A stretch of 64,000 nucleotides of DNA from positions 372,001-436,000 of the forward strand of contig NZ_FNKO01000002.1 of the NCBI RefSeq assembly GCF_900100925.1, written 5' to 3'. How positions within the stretch are numbered: position 1 is the stretch's first letter; every line of letters begins with the position of its first letter. Source of the stretch: Actinopolyspora saharensis (GTDB lineage: Bacteria > Actinomycetota > Actinomycetes > Mycobacteriales > Pseudonocardiaceae). The position numbers were made by a program, and so were the translations under genes. Below, in pieces: positions 24,067 to 32,900 of the stretch. Under the pieces are notes generated by a model. The model saw only the letters and a list, made by a program, of their open reading frames with translations, was not told where the DNA came from and did not search any database.

Positions 24067-24846
24067 GTGATTGATACTCACCTTGAAGGACAAGTCGTTC
24101 TCGTCACTGGCGGCACGGGAGGTATCGGGGCAACGCTCGCCGAGGCTTTCGCTGCCCAGGGAGCTCACGTGGCGGTACATTACCTGTCCAGCGACCCCAC
24201 CGCTCCTGCCGGGACACAGTGGGAACATCAAACACCGGCGGCGGAGAGCGCGGAACGCTTCGCTCAGAACCTGACTACTACCGCCATCGCCGTTGAAGCC
24301 GATCTCTCGGACTCCACAGCGATCACGCGGTTGTTGGACGACGTTGAAGCTCGTCTCGGCCCTGTCGATGTGCTGGTCAACAACGCCGCCCACTGCGAGA
24401 GTCCGGACACCATCGATGCAGTGAGCAGCGAGGGACTCCAACGGCACTACCGCGTCAACGCTGTGGCCCCGGCACTGCTGACCAGCGAACTGGCTCGTCG
24501 TCGACAGGGCAGCCCGGCGTGCGTCATCAACATCTCAACCGACGCTGCCCGGGCGTTTCCCGGCCAGATCGGCTACGGCACCTCCAAGGCCGCACTAGAG
24601 GCCTTGACCCGCGCGACGGCCCTCGACCTCGCCGCTACTCACATCCGCGTCAACGCCATCGCCCCTGGCCCAATCCAAACAGGATGGCTCACCGATGAGG
24701 ACCTCAACTACGCCACCTCCATCGTGCCCCTGGGCCGTGTCGGCTACCCCGACGACATCGCCGACGCCGCGGTCTTCCTGGCGTCCCACCAAGCACGGTG
24801 GATCACCGGCCAGGTTCTCCAAGTCGCCGGAGGACACGCCCTCTGA
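24067..24846 (+). CDS. Short-chain dehydrogenase/reductase
   Basis: 259 residues from GTG 24067. Classical SDR: cofactor motif TGGTGGIG (residues 15-22), NNAAH (around 105), catalytic Ser in INISTDAARAF, and YGTSKAALEAL with the Tyr and Lys. It ends with the usual GQVLQVAGGHAL. The insertion after the first Rossmann unit (SDPTAPAGTQWEHQTPAAES) is unusual. G+C is lower than in the flanking housekeeping genes. Substrate is not evident. It is the last complete gene before the tRNA-Arg fragment, hence likely cargo at the right end of the element. Confidence 0.85.
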   Translation: MIDTHLEGQVVLVTGGTGGIGATLAEAFAAQGAHVAVHYLSSDPTAPAGTQWEHQTPAAESAERFAQNLTTTAIAVEADLSDSTAITRLLDDVEARLGPVDVLVNNAAHCESPDTIDAVSSEGLQRHYRVNAVAPALLTSELARRRQGSPACVINISTDAARAFPGQIGYGTSKAALEALTRATALDLAATHIRVNAIAPGPIQTGWLTDEDLNYATSIVPLGRVGYPDDIADAAVFLASHQARWITGQVLQVAGGHAL

Positions 24847-25041
24847 TGCGAACGACGCCTGCCTGCACTCGGCCGATGCTCACTGATGATCGCTGAGAAG
24901 AACAGCTTCGGGAACACAGAGCCCAGGCGTGGCATCAATCGTGGTGCGGAACGGAGTCGACGAGGGTGGTTGATGTGGCTCGTGTGGTCGATCGTGTGGC
25001 TGTTGTCGCTGCTCGTTGGCAAGGTTTACGCAGCTCGGACG

Positions 25042-25086
25042 CCTTCTAATCTCTAGGTCGCAGGTTCGAATCCTGCCGGGGGCGCC
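25042..25086 (+). repeat. 3' part of tRNA-Arg(TCT), probable right attachment site (attR)
   Basis: The sequence holds an anticodon loop CTTCTAA (25043-25049, anticodon TCT), a perfect T-arm GCAGG-TTCGAAT-CCTGC (25060-25076) and the acceptor 3' strand CGGGGGC with discriminator G (25077-25084). No matching 5' acceptor strand GCCCCCG or D-arm is present upstream, so it is not a working tRNA. This is what integration of an element into the 3' end of tRNA-Arg leaves at the distal end. From its orientation the element lies to the left. The intact gene is not in this window. Confidence 0.7.
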
Positions 25087-25436
25087 TTCCAGCAGGGCAC
25101 AGACGTGGGGGCGGATCGATACCAAGATCCATCCCCACTCTATCTCCACTCCATCCCCACTTCTGCTCATTGCTGCCCGGACAGATCGTCCAGGACACGG
25201 GCACTCACGTCACCAGCAGACTGATGCGTCCCCGTCACGGACCACGCTCTACGGCGATGGAGTCCGTAACCGCCACCTCTCCCCACGGCAGCGGGATCAG
25301 GGCGGAGGCACCTCGCGAATCGCTGCCGCGCGGACAATCGCTCCCCTCTCCGGAGCAAACACCTGCGCAGCGGGAGCACGGCAGTGGGTACAATGCGCAC
25401 GACGGCGCATCAGGTTGCCGATGACGAGGACGGCCC
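25087..25436. other. Gene-free stretch between attR and ogt
   Basis: 350 nt without a supported gene. A direct repeat CATCCCCACT occurs at 25130-25139 and 25152-25161 (22-bp period), flanked by related CTCCACTC words. The repeats are next to the attachment site; whether they are relics of integrase arm sites is open. The rest presumably holds the ogt promoter, which I could not pin down. Confidence 0.4.
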
Positions 25437-25946
25437 ATGGACACCAAGCACACGGTGATCGAGTCGCCGCTGGGCCGGCTGACCGCCGTGGCCGAAGGGG
25501 ATCGGCTGACCGGGCTGCACTTCGAGGACCGCGAGAACGAGGCCCCCGAAGCCCCCGAGGCGGTGTTCGGCCCCCGCGTCGACACCGATTTCCGCGAGAC
25601 CAGACGTCAGCTGGACGAGTACTTCGCCGGCGAGCGCACCCGCTTCGACCTGCCGCTGACCTTCCACGGCGACGACTTCGACAAGCGCGTGTGGAATCTG
25701 ATCGCCGGGATCGGCTACGGCGAGACCCGCAGCTACGGCCGCTTGGCCGAGCAACTCGGCAACCCCGGCCTGGCCCGAGCGGTGGGCGCGGCCACCGGCC
25801 GCAATCCGGTAGTCGTGGTCGTTCCCTGCCACCGGGTGCTCGGCGCGGACGGCAGCCTGACCGGATTCGGCGGCGGACTCGACCGCAAGCGTTACCTGCT
25901 GCGCCTGGAGGAACCACCCGCCGAGGAGGCGGGCAGACTGTTCTGA
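25437..25946 (+). CDS. ogt: Methylated-DNA--protein-cysteine methyltransferase
   Basis: 169-residue suicide enzyme that takes the alkyl group from O6-alkylguanine in DNA onto its own cysteine. The active site PCHRVLG is present near residue 125, with the helix-turn-helix recognition region before it (GETRSYGRLAEQLGNPGLARAVG, about 94-116) and the arginine finger. The N-terminal ribonuclease-like domain (1-75) is normal, so this is Ogt-type without an Ada N-domain. It is the first recognisable chromosomal gene to the right of the attachment site. A TnpB element follows immediately downstream. Confidence 0.93.
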   Translation: MDTKHTVIESPLGRLTAVAEGDRLTGLHFEDRENEAPEAPEAVFGPRVDTDFRETRRQLDEYFAGERTRFDLPLTFHGDDFDKRVWNLIAGIGYGETRSYGRLAEQLGNPGLARAVGAATGRNPVVVVVPCHRVLGADGSLTGFGGGLDRKRYLLRLEEPPAEEAGRLF

Positions 25947-25950
25947 CCGT

Positions 25951-25977
25951 TCAGGAAACGTGTGAAGGTGTTCCTGA
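25951..25977. repeat. Inverted repeat at the likely right end of the TnpB element
   Basis: TCAGGAA (25951-25957) and TTCCTGA (25971-25977) can form a 7-bp hairpin with a 13-nt loop, 13 nt beyond the tnpB stop and directly after ogt. Sub-terminal hairpins mark the ends of IS200/IS605 elements. It could instead serve as an ogt terminator, but there is no T-run. Confidence 0.4.
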
Positions 25978-25989
25978 GCCGTCGTATTG

Positions 25990-27323
25990 CTACGCGGCGT
26001 TGGCCCCGGCCCGTTGGGTCGGGGTCTTCCCGTGGCGATACCCGCTGCCAGCGGGGCTGGGCTTACGTGGGTTTCCAGCGGGCTCGTTTTTCGTCGCCCA
26101 CCAACTGTGGGAGGACGTCAGGCCCGCGAGGTTGCGGGCCGCGTTCAGGTCGCGATCAGTGCGGTAGCCGCAGTGATCGCAGGTGAATGTCCGCTCGGAC
26201 AGGCGCAGTTTGGCTTTCACCGCACCACAGTCGTTGCAGGTCTTCGAACTGGGATACCCACGGTCGGCCACCACGAGCTGTCGGCCGGTCCAGGTGGTTG
26301 TGTAGTCGAGCTGACGCCGCAGCTCGCCCATGCCCACGTCGGAGACGGCTCGGGCCAACCGGCGGTTGCGCACCATCCCGGCCACGTGGAGGTCTTCGAT
26401 CACCACGGTGTCGAACTCGGCCACCAACCGGGTGGACAGCTTGTGCAGCCCATCCCGACGCGCGTTCGCCACGGCGGTGTGCAGCTTGGCGATGCGTGCT
26501 TGGGTCGTGCGCCACCGGTTCGACGGTGTGCGCTTGGTGCGCTTGTCCGGGCCCTGCTGGCGGGCGGCCCGACGCTGCAACCGGCGCAACTCCCGCTGCG
26601 CGGCGTCGAGGTGCTTCGGGTTGGCGATGCTTTCGCCGGTGGACAGCACCGCCAGGTGCTTCACGCCAAGGTCCACACCGACCGTCCCGCCCGTGACCGC
26701 AGGCTCAGGTTCGGTCTTGGTGATCTCGACGGAGAACGACACGTGCCACCGGCCCCGCTGGAACGACACGGTCGCCGACCGGATGCGGGCGGTGCCACGC
26801 TCCACGTGACGAGCAAGCTTGCGGGTGGATTCGTGCGTGCGCACCAGCCCGATACGGGGCAGCTGCACATGCCGCCGATCCGACTCGGACAGCCCGAACG
26901 AACCGGTGGAGAACCGGCACGACAAGCGGTGGCGCTTGGACCGGAACCGAGGGAACCCCACCCGCTTGCCAGCGCGTTTACCGGTGCGGGACGTGTGCCA
27001 GTTGTCCAACGCGCCTCAGCCAGGTTCGCCAGTCCGGAGGAATACGCCTCCTTGGAGTTCTCGCCCCACCACGGGGCCACCTCGTCCTTCACGGCGTTCC
27101 AGGATTTCCGCAGGCTATAGGCCGACCACGACACGCTCGGGGTGAGCTGGTCCTCGTCGATGCCGTAGGTGCGTTCCGCTGCCCGCTGGTCCCACACCGC
27201 CTTCACACGAGCCAGCCCCCAGTTGAACGCAAACCGCTGGGCGCCACAGTGGGAGGACAGCGCGGCCCGCTGCTGCCCGGTCGGGTCCAACGCGAACTGG
27301 TACGCCTGCAACACCGTGGTCAT
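25990..27323 (-). pseudogene. tnpB: IS605-family TnpB RNA-guided nuclease, frameshifted
   Basis: TnpB in two frames. The 5' part starts at ATG 27323 (TVLQAYQFALDPTGQQ) and runs to about 27015, where LANLAEA leaves the frame; the rest continues from DNWHTSRTGKRAGK to the stop at 25990. One base lost or two gained near 27010-27018 explains it. RuvC residues are intact: D in GVDLGVKHLAVL, E in VVIEDLHVAGM, D in DRDLNAARN, and the zinc ribbon CNDCG/CDHCG. No tnpA is present, so the element is a solo tnpB type. A guide (omega) RNA would be expected from the 3' end of the gene to the right end. Inserted between ogt and the AlpA-like gene. Confidence 0.88.
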
Positions 27324-27365
27324 GCTGTTCACCTCCCTACTGGCGGATCGACTGATCACAGGAGA

Positions 27366-27381
27366 CCATACTTGAGTATGG
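27366..27381. promoter_or_regulatory. Palindrome overlapping the start of the AlpA-like gene
   Basis: CCATAC (27366-27371) and GTATGG (27376-27381) form a perfect 6-bp inverted repeat with a TTGA loop; the ATG of the next gene lies within the right arm (27378). It could be an autoregulatory operator or a translation-blocking hairpin, or alternatively the left-end hairpin of the TnpB element. Confidence 0.4.
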
Positions 27382-27575
27382 CTAACTTGGATGGGCTGGT
27401 TTCCGCTCCGCAAGCTGCTGAACTGCTGGGTATCAGCGTGAAGACGCTCTACCGCAACTCCTACGTCTATGACGACTTCCCTCGGCCGGTGAAGGTAGGC
27501 CGCACTGTGCTGTATGACCCCACCGCGCTACACGCCTGGCGTCACGAACACCCACCCCGACGCAGCACGAAATGA
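27378..27575 (+). CDS. AlpA/excisionase-type HTH protein, 65 residues
   Basis: Starts at ATG 27378. A single HTH_17 domain fills the protein: GLVSAPQAAELLGISVKTLY, then the wing FPRPVKVGRTVLYDPTALHAW and a short basic tail. Such proteins act as excisionases or activators for integrases. No integrase is adjacent, so it may be a relic of another integrative element or a host regulator. The palindrome across the start codon suggests autoregulation. The paralogue-like protein at 8861 has the same fold but is otherwise distinct in sequence. Confidence 0.75.
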   Translation: MANLDGLVSAPQAAELLGISVKTLYRNSYVYDDFPRPVKVGRTVLYDPTALHAWRHEHPPRRSTK

Positions 27576-27685
27576 CACGCTCTGACACACAAAGACACAG
27601 AAACGCCAACAGTTAGATACCCCCGGCGCTGTCACGTCCGGCCCGCCGCGGCGACCGGAACCCGCCCCACCGTCGACCGAAGCGG

Positions 27686-29521
27686 TCAGCTCAGGTGGTG
27701 CACCTCCTGCATCCCGTACACGGGAGTCGGGATGTTCTCGTAGCGGGCCTTGAGCTGCAGCGCCAGGTACAGCGAGTAGTGCCGCGCCTGGTGCAGGTTC
27801 CCGCCGTGGAACCAGAGTCCCTCCTGGTGGGTCGGTTTCCACATGTTGCGCTCCTCCCCTTCCCAGGGGCCGGGGTCCTTGGCCGTGCCGGAGCCGAGCC
27901 CCCAGCACTTGCCCACCCGGTCGGCGACCTCCTGGCCGATCAGCTCGGCGGCCCAGCCGTTCATCGAGCCGTACCCGGTCGCGTACACCACCAGGTCGGC
28001 AGGCAGCCGCCTGCCGTCCTCCAGCACGACAGCGTCCTCGGTGAGCTCGGTGACCTGGCCGTTGGCGAGGTGGATGTCGCCGTTGGCGACCAGTTCCGAG
28101 GCCCCGACGTCGATGTAGTAGCCGGACCCCCGGCGCAGGTACTTCATGAACAGCCCGGAACCGTCCTCGCCCCAGTCGTGCTGGAAGCCCGCCTTCTCCA
28201 GCCGCTCGTAGAAGTCGGCGTCGCGCTCGGCTATCTCCCGGTAGATCGGTATCTGGAAGTCGGGCATGATCCGGTAGGGCATCGAGGCGAACGTCAGGTC
28301 GGCCTTGTGGGTGGTCATCCCCGCTGCGATCGCCCGCTCGGAGTACAGGTCGCCGAGCCCGAGCTCCATCAGCGAGTCGGACTTGACGACGTGGGTGGAA
28401 GAGCGCTGCACCATGGTGACGTCGGCACCGACCTCCCAGAGCGCGCCGCAGATGTCGTGCGCCGAGTTGTTGGAACCGATCACCACGGCACGCTTACCTG
28501 CGTACTCCTCCGGCCCGGGGTGCTCGCTGGAGTGGTGCTGCTCCCCGGCGAACCGGTTCCGCCCGGGGAACTCGGGCACGTTGGACTTGCCGGAAACCCC
28601 GGTGGCCAGCACCAGGTGCCTCGGGCGGAGCGTGACCCGCTCACCGTCGCGGTCGACGTGCACCACCCACTCCTGCGCCCGCTCGTCGTAGTACGCCGAA
28701 GTGCACGTGCTGGAGGTCCAGTACGGGATCTCCATCACCCGCGTGTACATCTCGAGCCAGTCGCCCATCTTGTCCTTCGGGGCGAACACCGGCCAGTTCT
28801 CCGGGAACGGAATGTAGGGAAGGTGGTCGTACCAGACCGGGTCGTGCAGGCAGAGGGTTTTGTAGCGGTTGCGCCACGAGTCGCCCGCCCGGGCGTTGCG
28901 CTCCACGACCAGCGCGGGAACGCCGAGCTGACGCAGCCGCGCTCCCAGCGTGATCCCCGCCTGACCGCCGCCCACGACGACCACGTGCGGCTGGTGGGCG
29001 TAGCCGAGCGTCGCCTCCTCCTCGGCACGCCGCTCGCCCCAGCTGGTGCTGCCGACCCCGGGCCCGTGCTCGGTCCCCTTCGGACGTCGGTCCCCCTTCG
29101 CCTCCTCGAACCCCTTGAGCTCGTACAGGGTTGTCAGCAGCGTCCAGGCACCCTCCTCGGTCAGCCGGAGGTGCCCGCAACCGCGACCGCGGGCGGTTTC
29201 GAACTCGACGAAGGCGGTCACCACCCCCTCCGATTCCTGCGGTGCTTCCGTGGTGCGGAACCCGGAGGGGGCGGTGTCGGCGAGCCTGGCCGTCAACATG
29301 TCGGCAACGCCTTCGCGTCCCTCGACGGTTTTGATGTTCCAGGTGAACGCGATCAGGTCACGCCAGTAGCTGTCGACGGCGAACATCTCGCAAGCCCGCC
29401 GAACGTCGCGGGCGGCCAGTGCGGACTCGAACTCCGCGAGCCACGCGTCCACCCGGCGCTGCGGGTCCACGTCGTTGCGTGCGGTGGTCTCGTCGAGCTC
29501 GGTGGGGCCGGTCCGGGTCAT
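27686..29521 (-). CDS. FAD/NADPH-dependent monooxygenase with N-terminal NTF2-like domain
   Basis: 611 residues. An NTF2/SnoaL-like domain occupies about 20-140. The flavin monooxygenase part begins with the FAD motif VVVVGGGQAGITLG (180-193), then the family segment FAGEQHHSSEHPGPE, the NADPH site VVIGSNNSAHDIC and the ATGYGSMNGW block near the C-terminus. Such fused enzymes oxidise soft nucleophiles or ketones (FMO/Baeyer-Villiger type); the substrate is unknown. Start ATG 29521; the open frame extends further but lacks conserved sequence. Divergent from a GAF-domain regulator, which probably controls it. Confidence 0.88.
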   Translation of the reverse strand: MTRTGPTELDETTARNDVDPQRRVDAWLAEFESALAARDVRRACEMFAVDSYWRDLIAFTWNIKTVEGREGVADMLTARLADTAPSGFRTTEAPQESEGVVTAFVEFETARGRGCGHLRLTEEGAWTLLTTLYELKGFEEAKGDRRPKGTEHGPGVGSTSWGERRAEEEATLGYAHQPHVVVVGGGQAGITLGARLRQLGVPALVVERNARAGDSWRNRYKTLCLHDPVWYDHLPYIPFPENWPVFAPKDKMGDWLEMYTRVMEIPYWTSSTCTSAYYDERAQEWVVHVDRDGERVTLRPRHLVLATGVSGKSNVPEFPGRNRFAGEQHHSSEHPGPEEYAGKRAVVIGSNNSAHDICGALWEVGADVTMVQRSSTHVVKSDSLMELGLGDLYSERAIAAGMTTHKADLTFASMPYRIMPDFQIPIYREIAERDADFYERLEKAGFQHDWGEDGSGLFMKYLRRGSGYYIDVGASELVANGDIHLANGQVTELTEDAVVLEDGRRLPADLVVYATGYGSMNGWAAELIGQEVADRVGKCWGLGSGTAKDPGPWEGEERNMWKPTHQEGLWFHGGNLHQARHYSLYLALQLKARYENIPTPVYGMQEVHHLS

Positions 29522-29560
29522 CACGACTCCTCTCCTCGCGTGCCCCACAGCACAACTTGG

Positions 29561-29623
29561 TGTGCCCTGCTTCACAAGAGTTGCATCGCGTTGCACCACT
29601 TCTCGGCTATGGCGTGCTTCACA
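29561..29623. promoter_or_regulatory. Repeats in the divergent monooxygenase/regulator promoter
   Basis: TGTGCCCTGCTTCACA (29561-29576) is an imperfect palindrome with TGTG/CACA ends. The word TGCTTCACA recurs at 29615-29623, and GTTGCA occurs twice ten bases apart at 29579-29594. These lie between the two divergent starts and are plausible sites for the adjacent regulator. Confidence 0.45.
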
Positions 29624-29663
29624 TCCCCGGGTTATCGTCGTGCGGGACTCGGCCTACGGGAAC

Positions 29664-30956
29664 GTGATCGTGAAGGACTTCAGCGCGGCCGGACAGAGCA
29701 CGGATCTGCACGCGCACGCCCGCCTGCTCGCCGAGACGCACGAGGCGGTCATCGGCGGTTCCGCCCCACGCGTCCGTCCACGTGGGATCGTGGCTCGCTC
29801 CTGGTCCCGAGCGCTCGCGCTCGGGCTGGACCCCGAGGGGCGCAACTCGCGCGACGCGCTGCCCGCTGATCGGGTGGAGCTGCTGCGCCGCGAGTCCCCG
29901 CTCGGCTCGGTCGTCGAAGAGCTCCGCGCCCTGATATCGACGGTCGCGGACGCCTCGCGGTTCCTGCTCGTGATCACCGACGGCGACGGGGTGATCCTGT
30001 GGCGCGAGGGCGCGGCCGACGTCGCTCGCCGGGCGGACGAGCTGGGCTTCGTCAGCGGCACGCGCTGGGCCGAGTCGGTGGTGGGCACCAACGCCATCGG
30101 GACCGCGCTCGCCGAGTCCTCCCCCGTGCAGCTGTTCTCCGCGGAGCACTTCGAACAGCCGCAGCACCCCTGGTACTGCAGCGCTGCCCCGATCCACGAC
30201 CCGCGAACGGGCGAACCGCTCGGTGTCGTCGACATAAGCGGCCCCGCGCTGAAGCTGCACCCCACGGTCGGCGCGCTGGTCGGCACCGCGGTGCGCTTCG
30301 CGGAGCTGCGGCTGTGGCGCGAGCACCAGCGCGAGCTCGAACAGCTGCGCGCTGCGGCAGCACCCTGGCTGGCCGGCACGCCGGGGCCGTGGCTGCTCGT
30401 GGACGGGCACGGCTGGGTGGCGCACAGCTCGGGAGTAACCGCAGGGCAGCGCACAGCGGTACCGCGCACGGATCGTCCCGTGGCCGTCCCCGGAATGGGG
30501 CTGTGCTTCGCCGAACCCCTCGCGGGGGGTTGGCTGGTGCGCCCCCACGACGAGGACGTCGCCCTGCGACTGCTGCTCGACCTGTCCACCGGCACCCCCG
30601 CGGTCGAGGTCGGTGGCCGCGGAACGCCGTGGCGCAGCTCGCTGGGGAAACGGCACGCCGAGATCCTGCTGCTGCTCCACCTCGCAGGCCCGGAGGGGGT
30701 CAGCACCACCACGTTGAGCCGCTGCCTCCACGGCGACGCCGAGCACGCGGTCGCGACCCGCGCGGAGGTGTCCCGCCTGCGCAGGCTGCTCGGGGGCGTG
30801 ATCGGGGCGCAACCGTACCGCGTGGCTCCTGAGGTCGAGCTGCGCGTGGAGCTCGGCAGCGCCGAACGCGTGGAGGACTGCGCCTTCGTCCGCGACTCGG
30901 CCTCGCCCGGGGTGCGTGCCTTCGTCCGGCGGCAGGCACCGCTGCGGCGGGAGTAG
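29664..30956 (+). CDS. GAF-domain transcription regulator (AcoR-like without AAA+ domain)
   Basis: 430 residues. An N-terminal helical region (RGIVARSWSRALALGLDPEG) and a GAF sensor (about 85-215: RFLLVITDGDGVILWREG, WAESVVGTNAIGTAL, HPWYCSAAPIHDPRTGEPLG) are followed by a variable region and a C-terminal winged-helix-like segment (LGKRHAEILLLLHLAGPEG). This is the sensor layout of AcoR/AcxR activators without the sigma-54 ATPase, seen in actinobacteria beside oxidoreductase genes. The start is uncertain: GTG 29664, GTG 29640 and GTG 29670 are all possible and none has a strong ribosome site. It likely controls the divergent monooxygenase. Confidence 0.8.
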   Translation: MIVKDFSAAGQSTDLHAHARLLAETHEAVIGGSAPRVRPRGIVARSWSRALALGLDPEGRNSRDALPADRVELLRRESPLGSVVEELRALISTVADASRFLLVITDGDGVILWREGAADVARRADELGFVSGTRWAESVVGTNAIGTALAESSPVQLFSAEHFEQPQHPWYCSAAPIHDPRTGEPLGVVDISGPALKLHPTVGALVGTAVRFAELRLWREHQRELEQLRAAAAPWLAGTPGPWLLVDGHGWVAHSSGVTAGQRTAVPRTDRPVAVPGMGLCFAEPLAGGWLVRPHDEDVALRLLLDLSTGTPAVEVGGRGTPWRSSLGKRHAEILLLLHLAGPEGVSTTTLSRCLHGDAEHAVATRAEVSRLRRLLGGVIGAQPYRVAPEVELRVELGSAERVEDCAFVRDSASPGVRAFVRRQAPLRRE

Positions 30957-31159
30957 GCCGCCGCCGACACCCCGGAAGCAACGGTGCGCCCCCGGGGGCG
31001 CGATCCGACATCGCTGCGCAGCATTCCCCCTCCGCCTCCGCAGGCGGCTCCCGCGCTTCCCGAACGCTCCAGGCGCCCGGACACCGGGACGGCGTTATCC
31101 GATAGCTGTCCAAATCGTTACTGTTTTGCTACTTCTGGCTAGTATGTGAGGGTCGTGGC

Positions 31160-31558
31160 GTGGCTATGTTCGACACACCTACCCATGTGGACGCCCCCGC
31201 TTCGATGGAGGGGACCGAGAAGGTGAGCACGTCCCTTCAGTGGCACGGGCGGACCGCTGTTCTGGCGATCACCGGAGAGGTCGACATGGTGACCGCACCA
31301 CTGGTCCAGGGGAAACTGACCTCCACGCTGGAGGAGCACCGCCCCCCAGTGCTGGTGGTCGATCTGGAGCACGTCGACTTCTTCGCATCGGCGGGACTGT
31401 CCGCGCTGGTCGCGGCGTACCAGCAGGCCGGGGAGAGCACCGCCCTGCGCGTCGTGGCGGGCAGCAGCGCGACCGCACGACCGCTGCGGGTCACCGCCCT
31501 GGACCGCAAGATCTCCGTGTACTCCTCCCGGCAGGAGGCCCTGTCCGCCGGCCGGTGA
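31160..31558 (+). CDS. STAS-domain anti-sigma factor antagonist
   Basis: 132 residues from GTG 31160 (ATG 31166 is also possible). A single STAS domain spans about 25-125: TAVLAITGEVDMVTAPLVQG, then VLVVDLEHVDFFASAGLSAL, where the Ser before AGL corresponds to the phosphorylated residue of RsbV/SpoIIAA proteins. When unphosphorylated such proteins bind an RsbW-type kinase and free the sigma factor. The next gene in the same direction is just such a kinase, 120 nt away, forming a partner-switch pair. No sigma factor gene is in the window. Confidence 0.88.
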   Translation: MAMFDTPTHVDAPASMEGTEKVSTSLQWHGRTAVLAITGEVDMVTAPLVQGKLTSTLEEHRPPVLVVDLEHVDFFASAGLSALVAAYQQAGESTALRVVAGSSATARPLRVTALDRKISVYSSRQEALSAGR

Positions 31559-31678
31559 GTGCGACCGCCACGGCGGCACACCCGCACGGGGACGCTTCCG
31601 GGCATGAACGGATGTCCCCGTGGGGTACCCCGGGCGGGAGTTCGATCTCCGAATCGCACGAGGACCGAGTGAGCACGC

Positions 31679-32116
31679 ATGATGACCACCCGCCCAGCCT
31701 GTGCTCGCGATGAGCCCACCTCCGAGTTGTGCTACCGGGAAGTCCCCGCCGCTCCCGAGCGACTTCCCGCGTTGCGCAACGCGCTCTCCGAATGGGCCGG
31801 AAGGGCCGGTTTGGACGCGGAGCAGGTGGAAAAGCTGATACTGGCGAGCTACGAGGCGCTGGCCAACGTGGTCGCGCACGCCTATCCGGACGGAGGCGGT
31901 GTGCTGGACCTGCAGGCACGTCTGCTGCGCGATCCCGCGCGGGTAGAAGTGACCGTGACCGATTACGGGCGTTGGCGTCCGGAGGCGCAGCGACGACGGG
32001 ACCTCGGTGGGCGCGGACTGATACTGCTGCGCAGCCTGGCCGAGCACGCCGAGGTCCTCACCGGGGGCGCGGGCACCACGGTGCGGATGAGCTGGACCCC
32101 GCCCTCGCCTTCGTGA
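31679..32116 (+). CDS. RsbW-type anti-sigma serine kinase
   Basis: 145 residues, a stand-alone HATPase_c domain. Motifs: N box EALANVVAHAYPDGGG (about 59-74), G1 box VTVTDYGRWRP and G2 box LGGRGLILLRSLAEHAEV. These enzymes sequester a stress sigma factor and phosphorylate their STAS antagonist. Start ATG 31679 or the adjacent ATG 31682. Together with the STAS gene upstream it makes a compact stress-response switch. The target sigma factor must be encoded elsewhere. Confidence 0.88.
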   Translation: MMTTRPACARDEPTSELCYREVPAAPERLPALRNALSEWAGRAGLDAEQVEKLILASYEALANVVAHAYPDGGGVLDLQARLLRDPARVEVTVTDYGRWRPEAQRRRDLGGRGLILLRSLAEHAEVLTGGAGTTVRMSWTPPSPS

Positions 32117-32201
32117 GAGCTCACGCCACTCGGCACCGGACCGAGCGCGCGCCGAGCGCGCTGCGGCCTCCCGGTGCCCCGGCGCCCGGGACGCGGAAGC
32201 C

Positions 32202-32900
32202 CTACCGCCCCTGGTCGTCCGCGATCCACCGGTATCGGTGCTCGGGTCTGCCCGCGGAGCCGTACCGCAGGTTCAGCTCCACCTTGCCGATCGCGACGAA
32301 GTGGTCGAGGTAGCGCCGCGCGCTCACCCGGGACATCCCGGACCTCCGCGCCACCTCCACCGCGGAGAGGTCCGCGTCGGCCGCGCGCAGCGTCTCGGTC
32401 ACCAGCCGCGCCGTCACCGCGGAGAGCCCCTTGGGCAGCTCGGCGGGCACGCTCTTGCGCTCCCCCGGACGCAGCAACCCGTAGGCGCGGTCCACATCGG
32501 CCTGCTCCGCCTCGACCACCGAGTCCAGCTTCCGCTGCGCCTCGGCGTAGTTGTTCAACCGCTCGCGCAGCTCGCTGAACGGGAAGGGCTTCAGCAGGTA
32601 GTGCACCGCACCTCCCTGCATGGAGGCCTTCACCGTCTCCACGTCCCTGACCGCGGTGATCACGAGGACGTCCACGGCACGAGCGTTGCCCCGCAGCCGC
32701 TGCAGCACCCGCACCCCGGAGTCGTCCGGCAGGTACAGGTCCAGCAGCACCAGCTCGGGCCGCAGTTCCTCCGTCAGCCGCAACGCCTCCGCTGCCGTGT
32801 GGGCGACGCCGACCGCCTCGAAGCCGTCCAGGCCGTCGACGAGCTTGCGGTGGTTCCTGGCCACGAGTACGTCGTCGTCGACCACGAGAACCCGGATCAT
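32202..32900 (-). CDS. CitB/DcuR-type response regulator
   Basis: 232 residues. Receiver domain at 1-120 with the acidic pocket VVDDD and phospho-acceptor Asp in LVLLDLYLPDDSG (about 54), and the conserved Lys in YLLKPF. A linker helix is followed by a C-terminal HTH (TLRAADADLSAVEVARRSGM, then SRVSARRYLDHF) of the CitB family. It overlaps the sensor kinase gene by 4 nt (same operon, downstream). It likely activates the divergent tctCBA genes in response to a di- or tricarboxylate. Confidence 0.92.
   Translation of the reverse strand: MIRVLVVDDDVLVARNHRKLVDGLDGFEAVGVAHTAAEALRLTEELRPELVLLDLYLPDDSGVRVLQRLRGNARAVDVLVITAVRDVETVKASMQGGAVHYLLKPFPFSELRERLNNYAEAQRKLDSVVEAEQADVDRAYGLLRPGERKSVPAELPKGLSAVTARLVTETLRAADADLSAVEVARRSGMSRVSARRYLDHFVAIGKVELNLRYGSAGRPEHRYRWIADDQGR

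Noticed and set aside
25018..25086. A functional tRNA-Arg gene
   Set aside because: The 5' acceptor strand and D-arm are missing; only the 3' part is conserved.
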